From: Opitutia bacterium
GTDB taxonomy: Bacteria > Verrucomicrobiota > Verrucomicrobiia > Opitutales > Opitutaceae
NCBI GenBank assembly: GCA_016187945.1
Contig: JACPIT010000001.1
Coordinates: forward strand, 186,001-250,000
Reading direction: 5' to 3'
Length of the DNA: 64,000 nucleotides
The translations under genes and the position numbers were made by a program. Within the stretch, counting starts at the first letter, position 1. The number at the start of each line of letters is the position of its first letter. The notes under the pieces were generated by a model. It was not told the origin of the DNA. It ran no database searches and was given only the letters and a program-made list of their open reading frames with translations. Positions 1 through 9,026 of this stretch are shown here, one piece after another.

Positions 1-584
1 AGTCGGCGCGTCCAAGCGCACATGCGGACGGGCGTGCCGCGTTGGGCGATGAAGGGCGAGGCGCTGTTCTTCAGCTCGTCGATCTCGCGCAACGCGCGCA
101 CGGCTTCGAGCCCGGCGCACGTGGCGTCGGCGAGGGCCTGGAGCCAGTCAACCGTGGCGCGATCGGGTTCGCGCGGTTCCGCCCAATAAACGCCGATCGC
201 GCCGAACGGCTCGCGGCTGCGGATCGGCACCATCACCAGCGAGCGCACGAAGGTGGCGCGATAGGCGTCCTGCGGCACGCGCACATCCGTGCGCACGTCG
301 GGGATCACGACGGCGGCGCGATGCTGCATCGCCCAACCGCTGACGCAGTGCGCCATCGGAAAGCGGCGCCCTTTCCAAAGCGGGGCGATGGCGTCCTCGT
401 CGACGTAGTAGCACAGATCGCCGTCGGGCAGGACGAAGCTCGCGCCATCGGCGTTCGCGCCGACGCGCGCGGTGTGTTTCACGATCTCGACGATCTCGCT
501 GACGGTCCGGCAAGTCGACAGGCGTTGCACCGCGTCGATGAGCAGACGCGCGCGATCCTCCGCAGGCGATAAGGTGACGGGCAT
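1..584 (-). CDS. GAF-domain signalling protein (C-terminal part beyond window)
   Basis: An open frame runs from an ATG at 584 to the window edge, giving at least 194 residues with no stop. Residues about 15-165 form a GAF sensor fold. The recognisable stretch is GWAMQHRAAVVIPDV, followed by DVRVPQDAYR and then SLVMVPIRSREPFGAIGVYW. GAF domains bind small ligands or act as dimer modules in kinases and cyclase proteins. No output domain is visible because the gene leaves the window; a histidine kinase or GGDEF domain would be usual. The last visible residues begin a helix that could be the linker to it. Confidence 0.8.
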   Translation of the reverse strand, partial: MPVTLSPAEDRARLLIDAVQRLSTCRTVSEIVEIVKHTARVGANADGASFVLPDGDLCYYVDEDAIAPLWKGRRFPMAHCVSGWAMQHRAAVVIPDVRTDVRVPQDAYRATFVRSLVMVPIRSREPFGAIGVYWAEPREPDRATVDWLQALADATCAGLEAVRALREIDELKNSASPFIAQRGTPVRMCAWTRR

Positions 585-703
585 TGCGCTGGGGAACACC
601 GGAAAGATACCTCCTTTCCTCGAGTCGCGATAGAGGGAAATCGGGATTTCTTCCCGATGGCGGATTTTTGCGGCTGGTGTGGTGCGCCGCCCGACACGGC
701 GGC

Positions 704-1183
704 TCAGGCAACCACCGCGATCTGGTTCTCCGCTTTTCGCCCGCCGACGTCGAGCAGCAGCACGTCGCCTTGCTTGCGGCCCAGCAACTGGCGGCCGAGC
801 GGCGACTGCGGGGTGACGACCATCACGGACCCGCCGTCCACGGCCACCTCGGTGCCACCGGCGCGCGGGCCGATGAAGTAGCGGGATTTACCCGCCTTGC
901 CTTCGAGCGTGACGAGCGCGCCGAGGCCGATCGGGTCGGCGGCGGCGAAATCGCGGACGGGGAGCACGCGAAATTGCGCGACGGCCTGTGCGGCTTCTTC
1001 GGCGGCCTTCGACTGGCCGTGGGCGAGGTAGGAGGCCTCGAGGCCGCGCGTGTCGTATTTGTCCTCGGCCTTATTCTCGTCGTCCGTCGCCTCGGCGTGC
1101 GTGGCGAGGGCGGCTTGGGTCATCGCTTCCAACTCGGCAGTGAGGTGGGCGAGGAGTTGATCGAGCAGAGCGCGTTTGGTCAT
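704..1183 (-). CDS. GreA/GreB-family transcription elongation factor-like protein
   Basis: The product has 159 residues, the size of GreA/GreB. The C-terminal half carries the Gre FKBP-like fold signature, with VMVVTPQSPLGRQLLGRKQGD matching the SPLGRALLGKKVGD motif of the family. The N-terminal half is helical and acidic (DDENKAEDKYDTRG), resembling the Gre coiled coil but without close match. Family members bind in the RNA polymerase secondary channel and stimulate cleavage of backtracked RNA. It may be a divergent Gre paralogue rather than the housekeeping GreA. It is a single gene in a minus-strand run. Confidence 0.7.
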   Translation of the reverse strand: MTKRALLDQLLAHLTAELEAMTQAALATHAEATDDENKAEDKYDTRGLEASYLAHGQSKAAEEAAQAVAQFRVLPVRDFAAADPIGLGALVTLEGKAGKSRYFIGPRAGGTEVAVDGGSVMVVTPQSPLGRQLLGRKQGDVLLLDVGGRKAENQIAVVA

Positions 1184-1216
1184 GCGGGAAGTCGTGGGGC
1201 GACGGCGGGGAAATTT

Positions 1217-2275
1217 TCAGCGCGGTTCGTCGCCGTAGATCGCGACGACGGGCGGCTGGCCGGCGATGTGGTAAGCGCGATACATGCCTTCGGAGTTGAA
1301 ATCGGTCATCACGTTGCCGCGCGCATCGATGCCGATCACGCCGCCGTCGCCGCCGAGTTTGGCGACTTTGGCGAGGGTCGCGGCGGCGGCGGCGCGCAGG
1401 TCTTTGCCCTGGTATTCCATCTGGGCGGAGATGTCGTGCGCGACGACGCTGCGGATGAAAAACTCGCCCCAGCCGGTCGAGCTGACGGCGCAGGTGGCGT
1501 TGTTGGCGTAGGTGCCGGCGCCGATCACAGGGACGTCGCCGACGCGGCCGAATTTCTTGTTCGTCATGCCGCCGGTAGAAGTGCCGGCGGCGAGGTCGCC
1601 GTGCTGGTCGAGCGCGGCGCAGCCGACAGTGCCGTATTTTTGCTCGCGCTTGAAGTGCTCGTCGCGGAGTCCACCGGGCGAGGCGGGACCGAGGGGGACG
1701 GAGGCGGTGCCGTTGTCTTTCTTGGCTTCGAGTTGCTTGGCGCGCTCGAGCTGTTGGCGGCGAAAATCGGTTTGGAAATACTCGCGCGGCGTATGCTCGT
1801 AGCCGAGTGACTCGGCGAATTTCTCCGCGCCGTCGCCGATGAGGAAGACGTGCTTGGATTTCTCCATGACGTCGCGCGCGAGGTGCAGCGGGTTTTTGAT
1901 GTGTTGCACGCCGGCGATGGCGCCGGCTTGGAGCGTGGCGCCGTTCATGATCGCGGCATCCATCTCGCAGAAACCGTCGGCGTTGAGCACGGCGCCCTTG
2001 CCGGCGTTGAAGAGCGGGGAGTCCTCCATGACCGTGACAGCGGCGATCACGGCGTCGAGTGCGGGGCCGTTTTTCTCCAAGACCGCATAGCCGGCGTCGA
2101 GCGCGCGCTGGAGCGTGGCGCGGTATTCGGCGTCGAGTTCGGGCGACATGGCTTTGCGCTCGATGACGCCGGCGCCGCCGTGGATGACGAGACCGAAGGG
2201 TTTCATGGGCGCGGAGGTTTGCGCGAGGGCGGAGGCCGCGGACGCGAGCAGGGCAAACGAGAGTGGGAGTTTCAT
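1217..2275 (-). CDS. Isoaspartyl peptidase / plant-type L-asparaginase (Ntn hydrolase), secreted
   Basis: The protein has 352 residues from an ATG at 2275, chosen because it begins a good signal peptide (MKLPLSFALLASAASALA); an upstream ATG at 2311 would bury it. The family autocleaves before a threonine, here Thr216 in YGTVGCAALD, and uses the new N-terminus as nucleophile. The conserved motifs FGLVIHGGAGV, NAGKGAVLN and GTSTGGMTNKKFGRVGD are all present. It removes isoaspartyl dipeptides or asparagine amide, probably in the periplasm. It lies just downstream of the oligopeptidase gene, separated by a GGAG-type hairpin repeat. Confidence 0.88.
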   Translation of the reverse strand: MKLPLSFALLASAASALAQTSAPMKPFGLVIHGGAGVIERKAMSPELDAEYRATLQRALDAGYAVLEKNGPALDAVIAAVTVMEDSPLFNAGKGAVLNADGFCEMDAAIMNGATLQAGAIAGVQHIKNPLHLARDVMEKSKHVFLIGDGAEKFAESLGYEHTPREYFQTDFRRQQLERAKQLEAKKDNGTASVPLGPASPGGLRDEHFKREQKYGTVGCAALDQHGDLAAGTSTGGMTNKKFGRVGDVPVIGAGTYANNATCAVSSTGWGEFFIRSVVAHDISAQMEYQGKDLRAAAAATLAKVAKLGGDGGVIGIDARGNVMTDFNSEGMYRAYHIAGQPPVVAIYGDEPR

Positions 2276-2285
2276 CGTTCTTCGC

Positions 2286-2309
2286 GGCCCGGCGGGAGCC
2301 GGGCCCTCC
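2286..2309 (-). repeat. GGAG-type REP hairpin between ptrB-like and asparaginase genes
   Basis: Read on the minus strand this begins GGAGGGCCCGGC and folds back on GCCGGGCC. It belongs to the GGAG class of REP foldbacks, like those flanking the RAYT gene at 23.4 kb. Confidence 0.6.
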
Positions 2310-2311
2310 AA

Positions 2312-4414
2312 TTATTTGGCGAGGCCCAAGGCACTCAGAAAAAACGCGTAGTCGCGTGCGGTGTCGTGCAGGGCGTCGTAACGGCCGGAGGCGCCGCCGT
2401 GACCGGCGCCGAAGTTCGTGTGGAGAAGCGTGGCGGTTCCTTTCGCTTGATTGAGCGTGCGGAGCTTCGCGAGGTATTTGGCGCCTTCCCAATACGGCAC
2501 CTGGCTGTCGTAGAACGAGACGTTGACGAGGACGTTCGGGTAGGAAGCGGGCTTCAGGTTGTCGTAGGGGCTGTAGGCGCGCATCCAGAGGTATTGCTCG
2601 CGGATGTTCGGGTTGCCCCACTCGACGTATTCCTCGGTGGTGAGCGGGAGCGTGGCGTCGAGCATGGTGTTGAGCACGTCGACGAACGGGACGACGACGA
2701 GCGCGGCCTTGAAAAGATCGGGACGCTGGTTGAGCACGGCGCCCATGAGCAGGCCGCCGGCGCTGCCGCCGGAGGTGACGAGTTGCGTCGGCGTGGTCCA
2801 CTTGTTGTCCACGAGCCACTGTGCGCAGTCCACGAAATCGTTGAACGTGGTCATCTTTTTTTCCATGCGGCCGGCTTCGCGCCACTCTTCGCCGAGTTCG
2901 CCGCCGCCGCGGATGTGCGCGATGGCGAAAACGACGCCGCGGTCGAGGAGGCTGAGGCGGTTGCCACTGAAAGTGATCGGCATGCTGATGCCGTAGGAAC
3001 CGTAGCCGTAGAGCCAGAACGGTTGCGGCTTCGAGCGGTCGATGTCGGCGCGGTAGACGATCGAGAGCGGCACTTTCACGCCGTCGCGCATCGTGGCCCA
3101 GATGCGTTCGGCGCGGTAGTTTTTCGGATCGAAGCCGCCGAGGACTTCCTGCTGCTTCACGAGCGTGCGCTGGCCGGTGGCGAGATTGGCGGAGAACGTC
3201 GAGCGCGGGCGGACCATCGACTGGTATTCGAAGCGGAATTCGTCGGTGTCGAACTGCCAGTTGCTGCTCTCGCTGACTTCGTAGGCGGCCTCGGGCATGT
3301 CGAGGCGGGCGGATTTGCCGTCGGCGAAATTGTAGACGCGCAGGTGCGGCAGGCCGTTCTCGCGTTCCTCGATCACCAGGTAGCGTGCGAGCGGGGTGAG
3401 GCCTTCGATCTTCACGGCCGGGTTGTGGGGGATGACGTCCTCGGTCTGCGTCGGGGCGGACTCGGGCGCGCGGACGACTTTGTAGTTCTTCGCGTCGCGG
3501 TTGGTGACGAAGTAGAAATGGTCGCCGTGGTGCTCGGCTTGGACTTTCACGTCTTCGATGCGCGGTTGGAGCGAGCGGAAGGCACCCTTCGCGTCGGCGG
3601 CGGGGAGCGCGAAGACTTCGGCGGTGACTTTGCTCTCGGCGGTGCTGAAGAGCCAGCGGCCGTCCTGCGACTTGGCGACGTCGATGTTGTAGAGTTCGTC
3701 GTTTTCCGTGCGGAGCAGTTCGTGCGCGGCGGCGCTGAGCGTCCAGCGGTGAAGTTTGTCGGAGCGTTTCGCTTCGTTTTCGGTGACGTAGTAGAGGACG
3801 TCGTGGCCGGCGCCCCACTCGAGGTCGGCGACCTTGCCGATTTGTTGCGGGACAAGTTGCTTTGTCGCGAGGTCCATGACGTAGACCTCGTATTGGCGGT
3901 AGCCGGTCCAATCGATCGAGTAGGCGAGACGCGTGCCGTCGTCGCTGACGCGGTAGTGGCCGATGGCGACGTAGGGTTTGCCTTCGCCGAGTTTGTTGAG
4001 GTCGAGGATGATTTCCTCGGCGGCGCCAGGCAGATCGGCGATGCGGCAGAAGATCGGATACTGTTTATCCTTCTCGGTGCGCGTGTAGTAGAGCCAGCCA
4101 AGGTAGGGGACTTTCGCGCCGGTGTCGTCTTCCTTGATGCGCCCGCGCATTTCCTTGAAGAGCGCGGCGCGCAACTCCTTCGCGGGCGCCAGCGCGGCCT
4201 CGGTGTAGGCGTTCTCCTGCTCGAGGTAGGTTTTCACCTCGGGGTTCTCTTTTTCGCGGAGCCAGAAGTAGTCGTCGATGCGCTTGTCCTCGTGGACGGT
4301 GACGTCCTTCGGTTTCTTGGTGGCGACGGGGGCCTTCGGCGTGGCGAGGTCGAATTGGGCGGGAAGCGAGACAGCGAGCATAAGCGACAGAACGAGCGTG
4401 GCGGGGGATTTCAT
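2312..4414 (-). CDS. Oligopeptidase B-like prolyl oligopeptidase (S9A)
   Basis: The 701-residue protein starts at an ATG at 4414 with a probable signal peptide (MKSPATLVLSLMLAVSLPA). An N-terminal seven-bladed propeller precedes a C-terminal alpha/beta-hydrolase domain. The catalytic serine is Ser551 in SGGSAGGLLMG, the aspartate lies in SFYDSQVPYWE and the histidine in FGAGHGGASGR. YGYGSYG is the oxyanion-loop signature of the family. Oligopeptidase B cleaves short peptides after basic residues; substrate preference here is inferred from family membership only. The signal peptide suggests periplasmic peptide degradation beside the asparaginase gene. Confidence 0.9.
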   Translation of the reverse strand: MKSPATLVLSLMLAVSLPAQFDLATPKAPVATKKPKDVTVHEDKRIDDYFWLREKENPEVKTYLEQENAYTEAALAPAKELRAALFKEMRGRIKEDDTGAKVPYLGWLYYTRTEKDKQYPIFCRIADLPGAAEEIILDLNKLGEGKPYVAIGHYRVSDDGTRLAYSIDWTGYRQYEVYVMDLATKQLVPQQIGKVADLEWGAGHDVLYYVTENEAKRSDKLHRWTLSAAAHELLRTENDELYNIDVAKSQDGRWLFSTAESKVTAEVFALPAADAKGAFRSLQPRIEDVKVQAEHHGDHFYFVTNRDAKNYKVVRAPESAPTQTEDVIPHNPAVKIEGLTPLARYLVIEERENGLPHLRVYNFADGKSARLDMPEAAYEVSESSNWQFDTDEFRFEYQSMVRPRSTFSANLATGQRTLVKQQEVLGGFDPKNYRAERIWATMRDGVKVPLSIVYRADIDRSKPQPFWLYGYGSYGISMPITFSGNRLSLLDRGVVFAIAHIRGGGELGEEWREAGRMEKKMTTFNDFVDCAQWLVDNKWTTPTQLVTSGGSAGGLLMGAVLNQRPDLFKAALVVVPFVDVLNTMLDATLPLTTEEYVEWGNPNIREQYLWMRAYSPYDNLKPASYPNVLVNVSFYDSQVPYWEGAKYLAKLRTLNQAKGTATLLHTNFGAGHGGASGRYDALHDTARDYAFFLSALGLAK

Positions 4415-4430
4415 GCGAAAAGTTTGCGGG

Positions 4431-5174
4431 TCAGCGGGCGGCGCCGATCGTCTTCGGCACCTGGATGCGGTTCGCCAGCTCGACGAGTCGCGCGCGGAGG
4501 ATTTCGTTTTCCTGCTCCGGGGTCTTCTGAAACGCGGAGCGCTGTGTGACGCGCTCGGCGAGCTCGGAGGTGAGGATGAAGATGCAGTTGTTCTGGACGA
4601 AAACCAGCGTGCCGCGCTTGGCGACGGCGGGGGCGTTCGCCGGGGCGTCGAGCACGCTGGCGCGCGACTCGAACGCCGAGCCGCCGGGCAGGAGCGAGAA
4701 GACGAAGAGCGCGCCGTCGCGGAGCTGCGGGCTGTAGAGGCTCGCCTCGTTGCTCGCGCCGGGGAAGCGCTGGGCAAAATCCGGGAAGACGAATTCCTTG
4801 AAGAAATGCTCGAGGTAGTCGCGGATGCCGCGCGTATCGAGTTCCCACTTGTTCGACAGATCGAGCGGGAAGCACGCGACGCTCACGTGCGTGCTCACGG
4901 GGTCGTCGAACGTCACGACGTTTTCCGTGTCGTGAATCTGGCCGCCGAGCTCGGGCAGCACGGGGATCGTCATGCGAAACCGGCCGGCCGGCGCGACGTA
5001 GTGGGTGCCCTTGATTTCGCCGTAGAGCGACGGCGGAGGCGTGGCGACTTGGGCGCGCGCCGACGCGAAGGCGAGCAAGCCGAGGCAGCAGGCGGCGAGG
5101 CGGCGGATGCGCGTAGTGGGGACCACGAAGCTTTCGACTGTGCGGGTGCGGAGCCGGATTTCAAGCGCGGGCAT
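4431..5174 (-). CDS. Secreted hypothetical protein
   Basis: The protein has 247 residues. A basic N-terminus is followed by a hydrophobic stretch (LAACCLGLLAFASARAQ), a likely signal peptide ending at AQ. The mature part begins with a Pro-rich segment and contains no catalytic motif that I recognise. It ends with a helical segment rich in Glu and Arg. The gene lies 16 bp upstream of the oligopeptidase gene on the same strand, so the two are probably cotranscribed. The exact start is uncertain because internal starts downstream would still leave a hydrophobic leader. Confidence 0.7.
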   Translation of the reverse strand: MPALEIRLRTRTVESFVVPTTRIRRLAACCLGLLAFASARAQVATPPPSLYGEIKGTHYVAPAGRFRMTIPVLPELGGQIHDTENVVTFDDPVSTHVSVACFPLDLSNKWELDTRGIRDYLEHFFKEFVFPDFAQRFPGASNEASLYSPQLRDGALFVFSLLPGGSAFESRASVLDAPANAPAVAKRGTLVFVQNNCIFILTSELAERVTQRSAFQKTPEQENEILRARLVELANRIQVPKTIGAAR

Positions 5175-5239
5175 GACGGGAGGGGATGGCGGTCGGAAAG
5201 GCCGCGCGACGGGCCGCGCGCGACGGAGCGACCGAAGCG

Positions 5240-6064
5240 TTAGACGCGCAACCGCTGCCAGAGTGCCACGGGAATCTGCTCAGGCCGCGCGCGGGCATCG
5301 AGGCCGGCTTCGGGCAGGAGCGCCAGCCACGCGGCGCCGCCGTCGGACAATTTGCCGCGCAAGAGCGAGCCGATCTGCTTCCGCCGCTGCTGAAAACACT
5401 CGCGAATCACCCGTTTCACCGCCGGCGCGAAGATGAACGGCTCCGGGCGCCGCGCGAGGTTGAGCAGGTAGGACTCGACGTCGGGTGCGGGGAAAAAACA
5501 CGAAGCGGGAACCTTGTGACCTCGGTCGGTCAGGAAGGCCGACTGCACGAAGATTGAGATCGCGCCGAACTGTTTCGTGCCCGGCTCGGCGACGTAGCGC
5601 TGGGCCGCCTCCTGCTGGAGCATCAGGACCATGCGCTGCGGCAGCGGCCCGCCGAGCACGGCGTCCATCCATGGCGTGGAGATCGCGTAGGGGAGGTTGG
5701 CGACGATCTTGAAATTTGCCGCGCGCTCGGCCGGCAGATCGGCGATCGGGTGCGCGACGGCGTCCTCCTCGATCAGGTGGAGTCTGCCCGGATGCTCGAC
5801 CGCGAGCGTGGCGCGCAGGTGCGCGGCCATCGTGGCGTCTTTCTCGACGGCGAACACCTCCGCGCCCGCCGCGAGCAGCGCCGAGGTCAGCGTGCCGAGG
5901 CCGGGGCCGACTTCGACGACGGTGTCGCCGGGCGCGACCGCGCCGAGCTCGACGGATTTGCGGACGATGTTGCCGTCGACGAGAAAATTCTGCCCGAGAA
6001 AACGCTTCGGCGAATGACCGAGGCGCGCGAGGAGTTCACGAGTGCCGGTGAGCGTGAGCGGCAT
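5240..6064 (-). CDS. rsmA: 16S rRNA (A1518/A1519-N6)-dimethyltransferase
   Basis: The product has 274 residues, typical for RsmA/KsgA. The SAM-binding motif VEVGPGLGTLTSALL is followed by an acidic VFAVEKD, the catalytic motif is NLPYAIST, and the N-terminal FLGQNFLVD is diagnostic. The enzyme dimethylates two adjacent adenines near the 3' end of 16S rRNA during small-subunit maturation. It starts only three bases after the stop of the DUF5069 gene, forming a tight trpC-DUF5069-rsmA unit. Confidence 0.95.
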   Translation of the reverse strand: MPLTLTGTRELLARLGHSPKRFLGQNFLVDGNIVRKSVELGAVAPGDTVVEVGPGLGTLTSALLAAGAEVFAVEKDATMAAHLRATLAVEHPGRLHLIEEDAVAHPIADLPAERAANFKIVANLPYAISTPWMDAVLGGPLPQRMVLMLQQEAAQRYVAEPGTKQFGAISIFVQSAFLTDRGHKVPASCFFPAPDVESYLLNLARRPEPFIFAPAVKRVIRECFQQRRKQIGSLLRGKLSDGGAAWLALLPEAGLDARARPEQIPVALWQRLRV

Positions 6065-6067
6065 GCC

Positions 6068-6496
6068 TCAAGGCTTGCGACCTTCGTCGACGTCCCAGAA
6101 CTCGAAGAACGTCCGCAAGTCCGCGCGATGGCCGACGCCGGATTCGGCTTTCTGCTTCTCGAGGACGGGCGTCGCCTGGTCGTTCCAGCCGCGTTTGCTG
6201 ACGAAATCGTTCCAGATGATGACGTCGTCGGCGTTGAGGCGGCGGCCTTGTTGCGCGCACCACTCGAAAACCTGTTCGTCGCTCGAGCCGGCGAGCGTGA
6301 AGTCCTTGAGCACCGCGTAGTCGACATGCAGAAAATTGCACAGGCGGCTGTCCATGCCCTTGCCCATGTTCGGCAGGTATTCGTCGCGCAACTCTCCGCG
6401 CGCGTGCTTGCGGATCTTGTCGAGCATGCGGCCGAAGTAGAGGAGGCCGCCGACGGGCGTGCGCGGTTCGCAGGGAAATTGTTTGGTGGTGCTCAT
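6068..6496 (-). CDS. DUF5069 family protein
   Basis: The protein has 142 residues from the ATG at 6496. The motif PRTPVGGLLYFGRMLDKIR and the following aspartate- and tryptophan-rich segments match DUF5069, a small protein family common in Verrucomicrobiota and Planctomycetota. No enzymatic function is established. Its start overlaps the trpC stop as ATGA, so it is translationally coupled to trpC. There is no signal peptide or membrane segment. Confidence 0.82.
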   Translation of the reverse strand: MSTTKQFPCEPRTPVGGLLYFGRMLDKIRKHARGELRDEYLPNMGKGMDSRLCNFLHVDYAVLKDFTLAGSSDEQVFEWCAQQGRRLNADDVIIWNDFVSKRGWNDQATPVLEKQKAESGVGHRADLRTFFEFWDVDEGRKP

Positions 6497-7290
6497 GCCG
6501 TGGAAAATTCGTGGATCAACACCGCCGGGTCGTCCGCGCGCATCAGCGCCTCGCCGACGAGCACGGCTTGCGCGCCCGCAGCGCGGACACGCGCGGCGTC
6601 GCGTGCCGTGAAAATCCCGCTCTCGCTCACGGCGATGACGTCCTTCGGAAATTGCGGGATGAGTCGCTCCGAGAGCGCGAGGTCGCACTTGAAGATCGCA
6701 AGGTCGCGGTTGTTCACGCCGATGATCGCGGCGCCGTGTTTCACGGCCCGCTCCAGGTCTTTCTCGTCGTGAATCTCGAACAGCGCGGCCATGCCCGCGG
6801 CCTTGGCGCTGGCGTGGAGTTGAGAAATCTCCGAGTCGTCCAGCGCGCGCACGATGATGAGGATCGCACTCGCGCCGGCTTCGCGCGCCTGCAGCACCTG
6901 CACCGGGTGCACCATGAAATCCTTCCGCAGGCACGGCAGCGCCGGCACCTGCTGCTGGAAAAACTGCGTGACCTCCTCGAGGTCCGTCATGCGGCCGCCG
7001 AAGAATTTCTCGTCGGTCAGCACCGACAGCGCGCTCGCGCGGGCGGCGAAGTAGCGCTTGGCCTGATCGACCGCCCGCGTGTTCTCGCTGATCGCACCGG
7101 CGGAGGGCGAGCGGCGCTTGATCTCGGCGATGACGGCGAGCTTGCCGTCGCCGCGGCGCAGCGCGGTGGCGAACGACGGCACGGGCGGCCGCGAGCCGTT
7201 GAGGCGCGCCAATTCCTCTTCGAATACCGGTCGGAGGAGCGGAGCGATTTCGCGCCGCTTGTGCGCCATGATTTCGGCCAGTTTGTCCAT
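6493..7290 (-). CDS. trpC: Indole-3-glycerol phosphate synthase
   Basis: The protein has 265 residues, the normal length for a monofunctional TrpC. Conserved stretches include AVIAEIKRRSPSAG with the catalytic lysine, CLRKDFMVH, IIGVNNRDLAIF and AVSESGIFTARD. It closes the ring of carboxyphenylaminodeoxyribulose phosphate to indole glycerol phosphate in tryptophan synthesis. No other trp gene is nearby, so the pathway genes are dispersed in this genome. The start at 7290 is the family start; the frame stays open further upstream only by chance. Confidence 0.96.
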   Translation of the reverse strand: MDKLAEIMAHKRREIAPLLRPVFEEELARLNGSRPPVPSFATALRRGDGKLAVIAEIKRRSPSAGAISENTRAVDQAKRYFAARASALSVLTDEKFFGGRMTDLEEVTQFFQQQVPALPCLRKDFMVHPVQVLQAREAGASAILIIVRALDDSEISQLHASAKAAGMAALFEIHDEKDLERAVKHGAAIIGVNNRDLAIFKCDLALSERLIPQFPKDVIAVSESGIFTARDAARVRAAGAQAVLVGEALMRADDPAVLIHEFSTA

Positions 7291-7299
7291 GAGGGAAGC

Positions 7300-7377
7300 A
7301 CCACGAAACAGACGAAACCCACGAAAAGGAACAGAAAATTCCCCGGCTTTTTTGGTGTATTTCGTGTCTTTCGTGGT
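7300..7377. repeat. CACGAAA inverted-iteron repeat between trpC and mazG
   Basis: The left arm has CACGAAA-type units (CCACGAAACAGACGAAACCC) and the right arm the inverse (TTTCGTGTCTTTCGTGG). It lies in the divergent trpC-mazG spacer. A degenerate relative lies near 26602-26692. Confidence 0.65.
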
Positions 7378-7394
7378 TACTGCAAACGCCTCAA

Positions 7395-8063
7395 ATGAGC
7401 GCCATCGACGACTTGCGCCGCACCATGGCCCGCCTCCGCGCTCCGGACGGCTGCCCTTGGGACCGCGAGCAAACCCACCAAACCCTCGCCCGGCACCTGA
7501 TCGACGAATGCAGCGAACTGCTCGACACGATCGATCGCGGTGATGTCCCGCACATGCGCGAAGAGCTCGGCGACGTGCTGCTCCAGGTCGTGTTTCACGC
7601 GCAGCTCGCGGCGGAGCGGGGCGATTTCGACTTCGACGACGTGGCACGCGAGATCAACGAGAAACTCGTCCGCCGCCACCCGCACGTATTTGGCGATGCC
7701 ACCGCCGGCAACGCCGACGAGGTGATCGACGTGTGGGAGGGCATCAAGGCGCAGGAGAAAGCCGCCGCGGGAAAGAGCGAGTCGCAAGTTTTCAAGAAGC
7801 TGCCGCCGCGGCTCCCCGCACTGATGTTCGCCGAGGATCTCGCCAAGCGCATCGAAAAACAGAAGCTGCCCGCGGATGGCGTGGTCAACGCGGCCGCGAT
7901 CCAGCGCCGCAGCGGCGCGCTCACGTCAGATGCGGTCGGCCGTGAACTGTTCGAGATCGCCGCGGCGTGTCGCGCGCGCGGCATCGATCCCGAGATGGCG
8001 CTGCGTCGCGAGTGCGATCGCGTGATGCGCGAGGTCGAGGCGCGAGTGAGCGCCGGGGCCTGA
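7395..8063 (+). CDS. mazG: Nucleoside triphosphate pyrophosphohydrolase MazG
   Basis: The product has 222 residues. The MazG signature starts with CPWDREQTHQTLARHLIDE, with metal-binding EECSE-like (DECSELLD) and EELGDVLLQVVFHA motifs. The region about 70-100 (FDFDDVAREINEKLVRRHPHVFGD) is typical of the first MazG repeat. The protein is shorter than the E. coli two-domain enzyme by a few dozen residues but keeps a second, weaker helical region. MazG hydrolyses non-canonical NTPs to NMP and pyrophosphate. It lies six bases upstream of the xerC start. Confidence 0.93.
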   Translation: MSAIDDLRRTMARLRAPDGCPWDREQTHQTLARHLIDECSELLDTIDRGDVPHMREELGDVLLQVVFHAQLAAERGDFDFDDVAREINEKLVRRHPHVFGDATAGNADEVIDVWEGIKAQEKAAAGKSESQVFKKLPPRLPALMFAEDLAKRIEKQKLPADGVVNAAAIQRRSGALTSDAVGRELFEIAAACRARGIDPEMALRRECDRVMREVEARVSAGA

Positions 8064-8068
8064 GCGCG

Positions 8069-9019
8069 ATGGTCGAAGACACCCCAGCGCCCGCGCCGAA
8101 AATCCCGCCCGAGGTGGCGGGCGAGTGGCTCGAGCCATTTCTGGATTTCCTCGCGAAGGAGCGGCGCTACTCCGCCTACACGGTCCGCAACTACCGGCAG
8201 GCGTTCGAGGATTTCTATGCCTGGGCGCAAATCGACGCACGTTGGCAGCGCGGACTTGCCGGGCTCACGACCCGCGACATGCGCGACTTCGTGATCGAAG
8301 GGCAGCGGCGCTTCAGCCGCCGCACGCTGCACAATCACGTGTCCGGCCTGCGCATGTTCTTCCGCTACTGGCAGCGTCGCGGTCGGCTCGCGCGAAATCC
8401 ATTCACGGGCGTGCCGCTGCCGAAACTCCAGCAGACGCTCCCGAAATTTCTGACCGAAACCCAAGTCACCACGCTGCTCGCCGGACCGCAGAAACTGCTC
8501 GAGCGGGGAGAGGCGGACAAATTCACGGCCTGGCGCGACCGGCTCGTGCTCGAACTGCTCTACGGCGGCGGATTGCGTGTGAGCGAGCTTGTCGGCCTCA
8601 ACTACGGCGCGATCGACTTCGGCGCCGGCAGCGCGCGCGTGCTCGGCAAAGGCCGGAAGGAGCGCATCTGCCCGCTCGGCGCGGTCGCGATGGCGGTGCT
8701 GCAAAAATTCCGCGACGACTTCGATCCGGCGGCGAAACCGGGCAGTCCTGTGCTCATCACCCCGCGACACGAGCGCCTGACCGTGCGCGCCGTGCAACTG
8801 CTCGTGAAGCGCTACCTCGCGCTCGCCGAGCTGCCCATGGATCTCTCGCCGCACAAGCTCCGGCATTCCTTCGCCACGCACCTGCTGAACTCCGGCGCCG
8901 ACCTGCGTGCGGTGCAGGAACTGCTCGGCCACGCGAACCTCGCGACGACGCAAATCTACACGCACACGAGCGTCGCGCGGCTGAAAGAAATCTACGCCAA
9001 GGCGCACCCGCGGGCTTAG
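8069..9019 (+). CDS. xerC: Tyrosine recombinase XerC/XerD
   Basis: The protein has 316 residues from the ATG at 8069. The N-terminal SAM-like domain (about 15-110) is followed by the catalytic domain with Arg170, Lys194, His262-x-x-Arg265, His288 and nucleophile Tyr297, all present. The motif SPHKLRHSFATHLLNSGADL is classical. Xer recombinases resolve chromosome dimers at dif. The absence of a neighbouring phage module and the mazG linkage favour a housekeeping role. It is relevant to the dif-like site and inovirus at 55.5 kb. XerC versus XerD cannot be decided from sequence alone here. Confidence 0.92.
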   Translation: MVEDTPAPAPKIPPEVAGEWLEPFLDFLAKERRYSAYTVRNYRQAFEDFYAWAQIDARWQRGLAGLTTRDMRDFVIEGQRRFSRRTLHNHVSGLRMFFRYWQRRGRLARNPFTGVPLPKLQQTLPKFLTETQVTTLLAGPQKLLERGEADKFTAWRDRLVLELLYGGGLRVSELVGLNYGAIDFGAGSARVLGKGRKERICPLGAVAMAVLQKFRDDFDPAAKPGSPVLITPRHERLTVRAVQLLVKRYLALAELPMDLSPHKLRHSFATHLLNSGADLRAVQELLGHANLATTQIYTHTSVARLKEIYAKAHPRA

Positions 9020-9026
9020 GACGGAC

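Noticed and set aside
1071-3911. Arg-rich open frame of about 950 codons on the minus strand
   Set aside because: It lies over the asparaginase and oligopeptidase genes in another frame and is dominated by Arg, Pro and Ala with no domain.
7967-8068. Earlier start for xerC inside mazG
   Set aside because: It would add an Arg-rich 34-residue extension overlapping mazG. The ATG at 8069 gives the normal Xer N-terminus.
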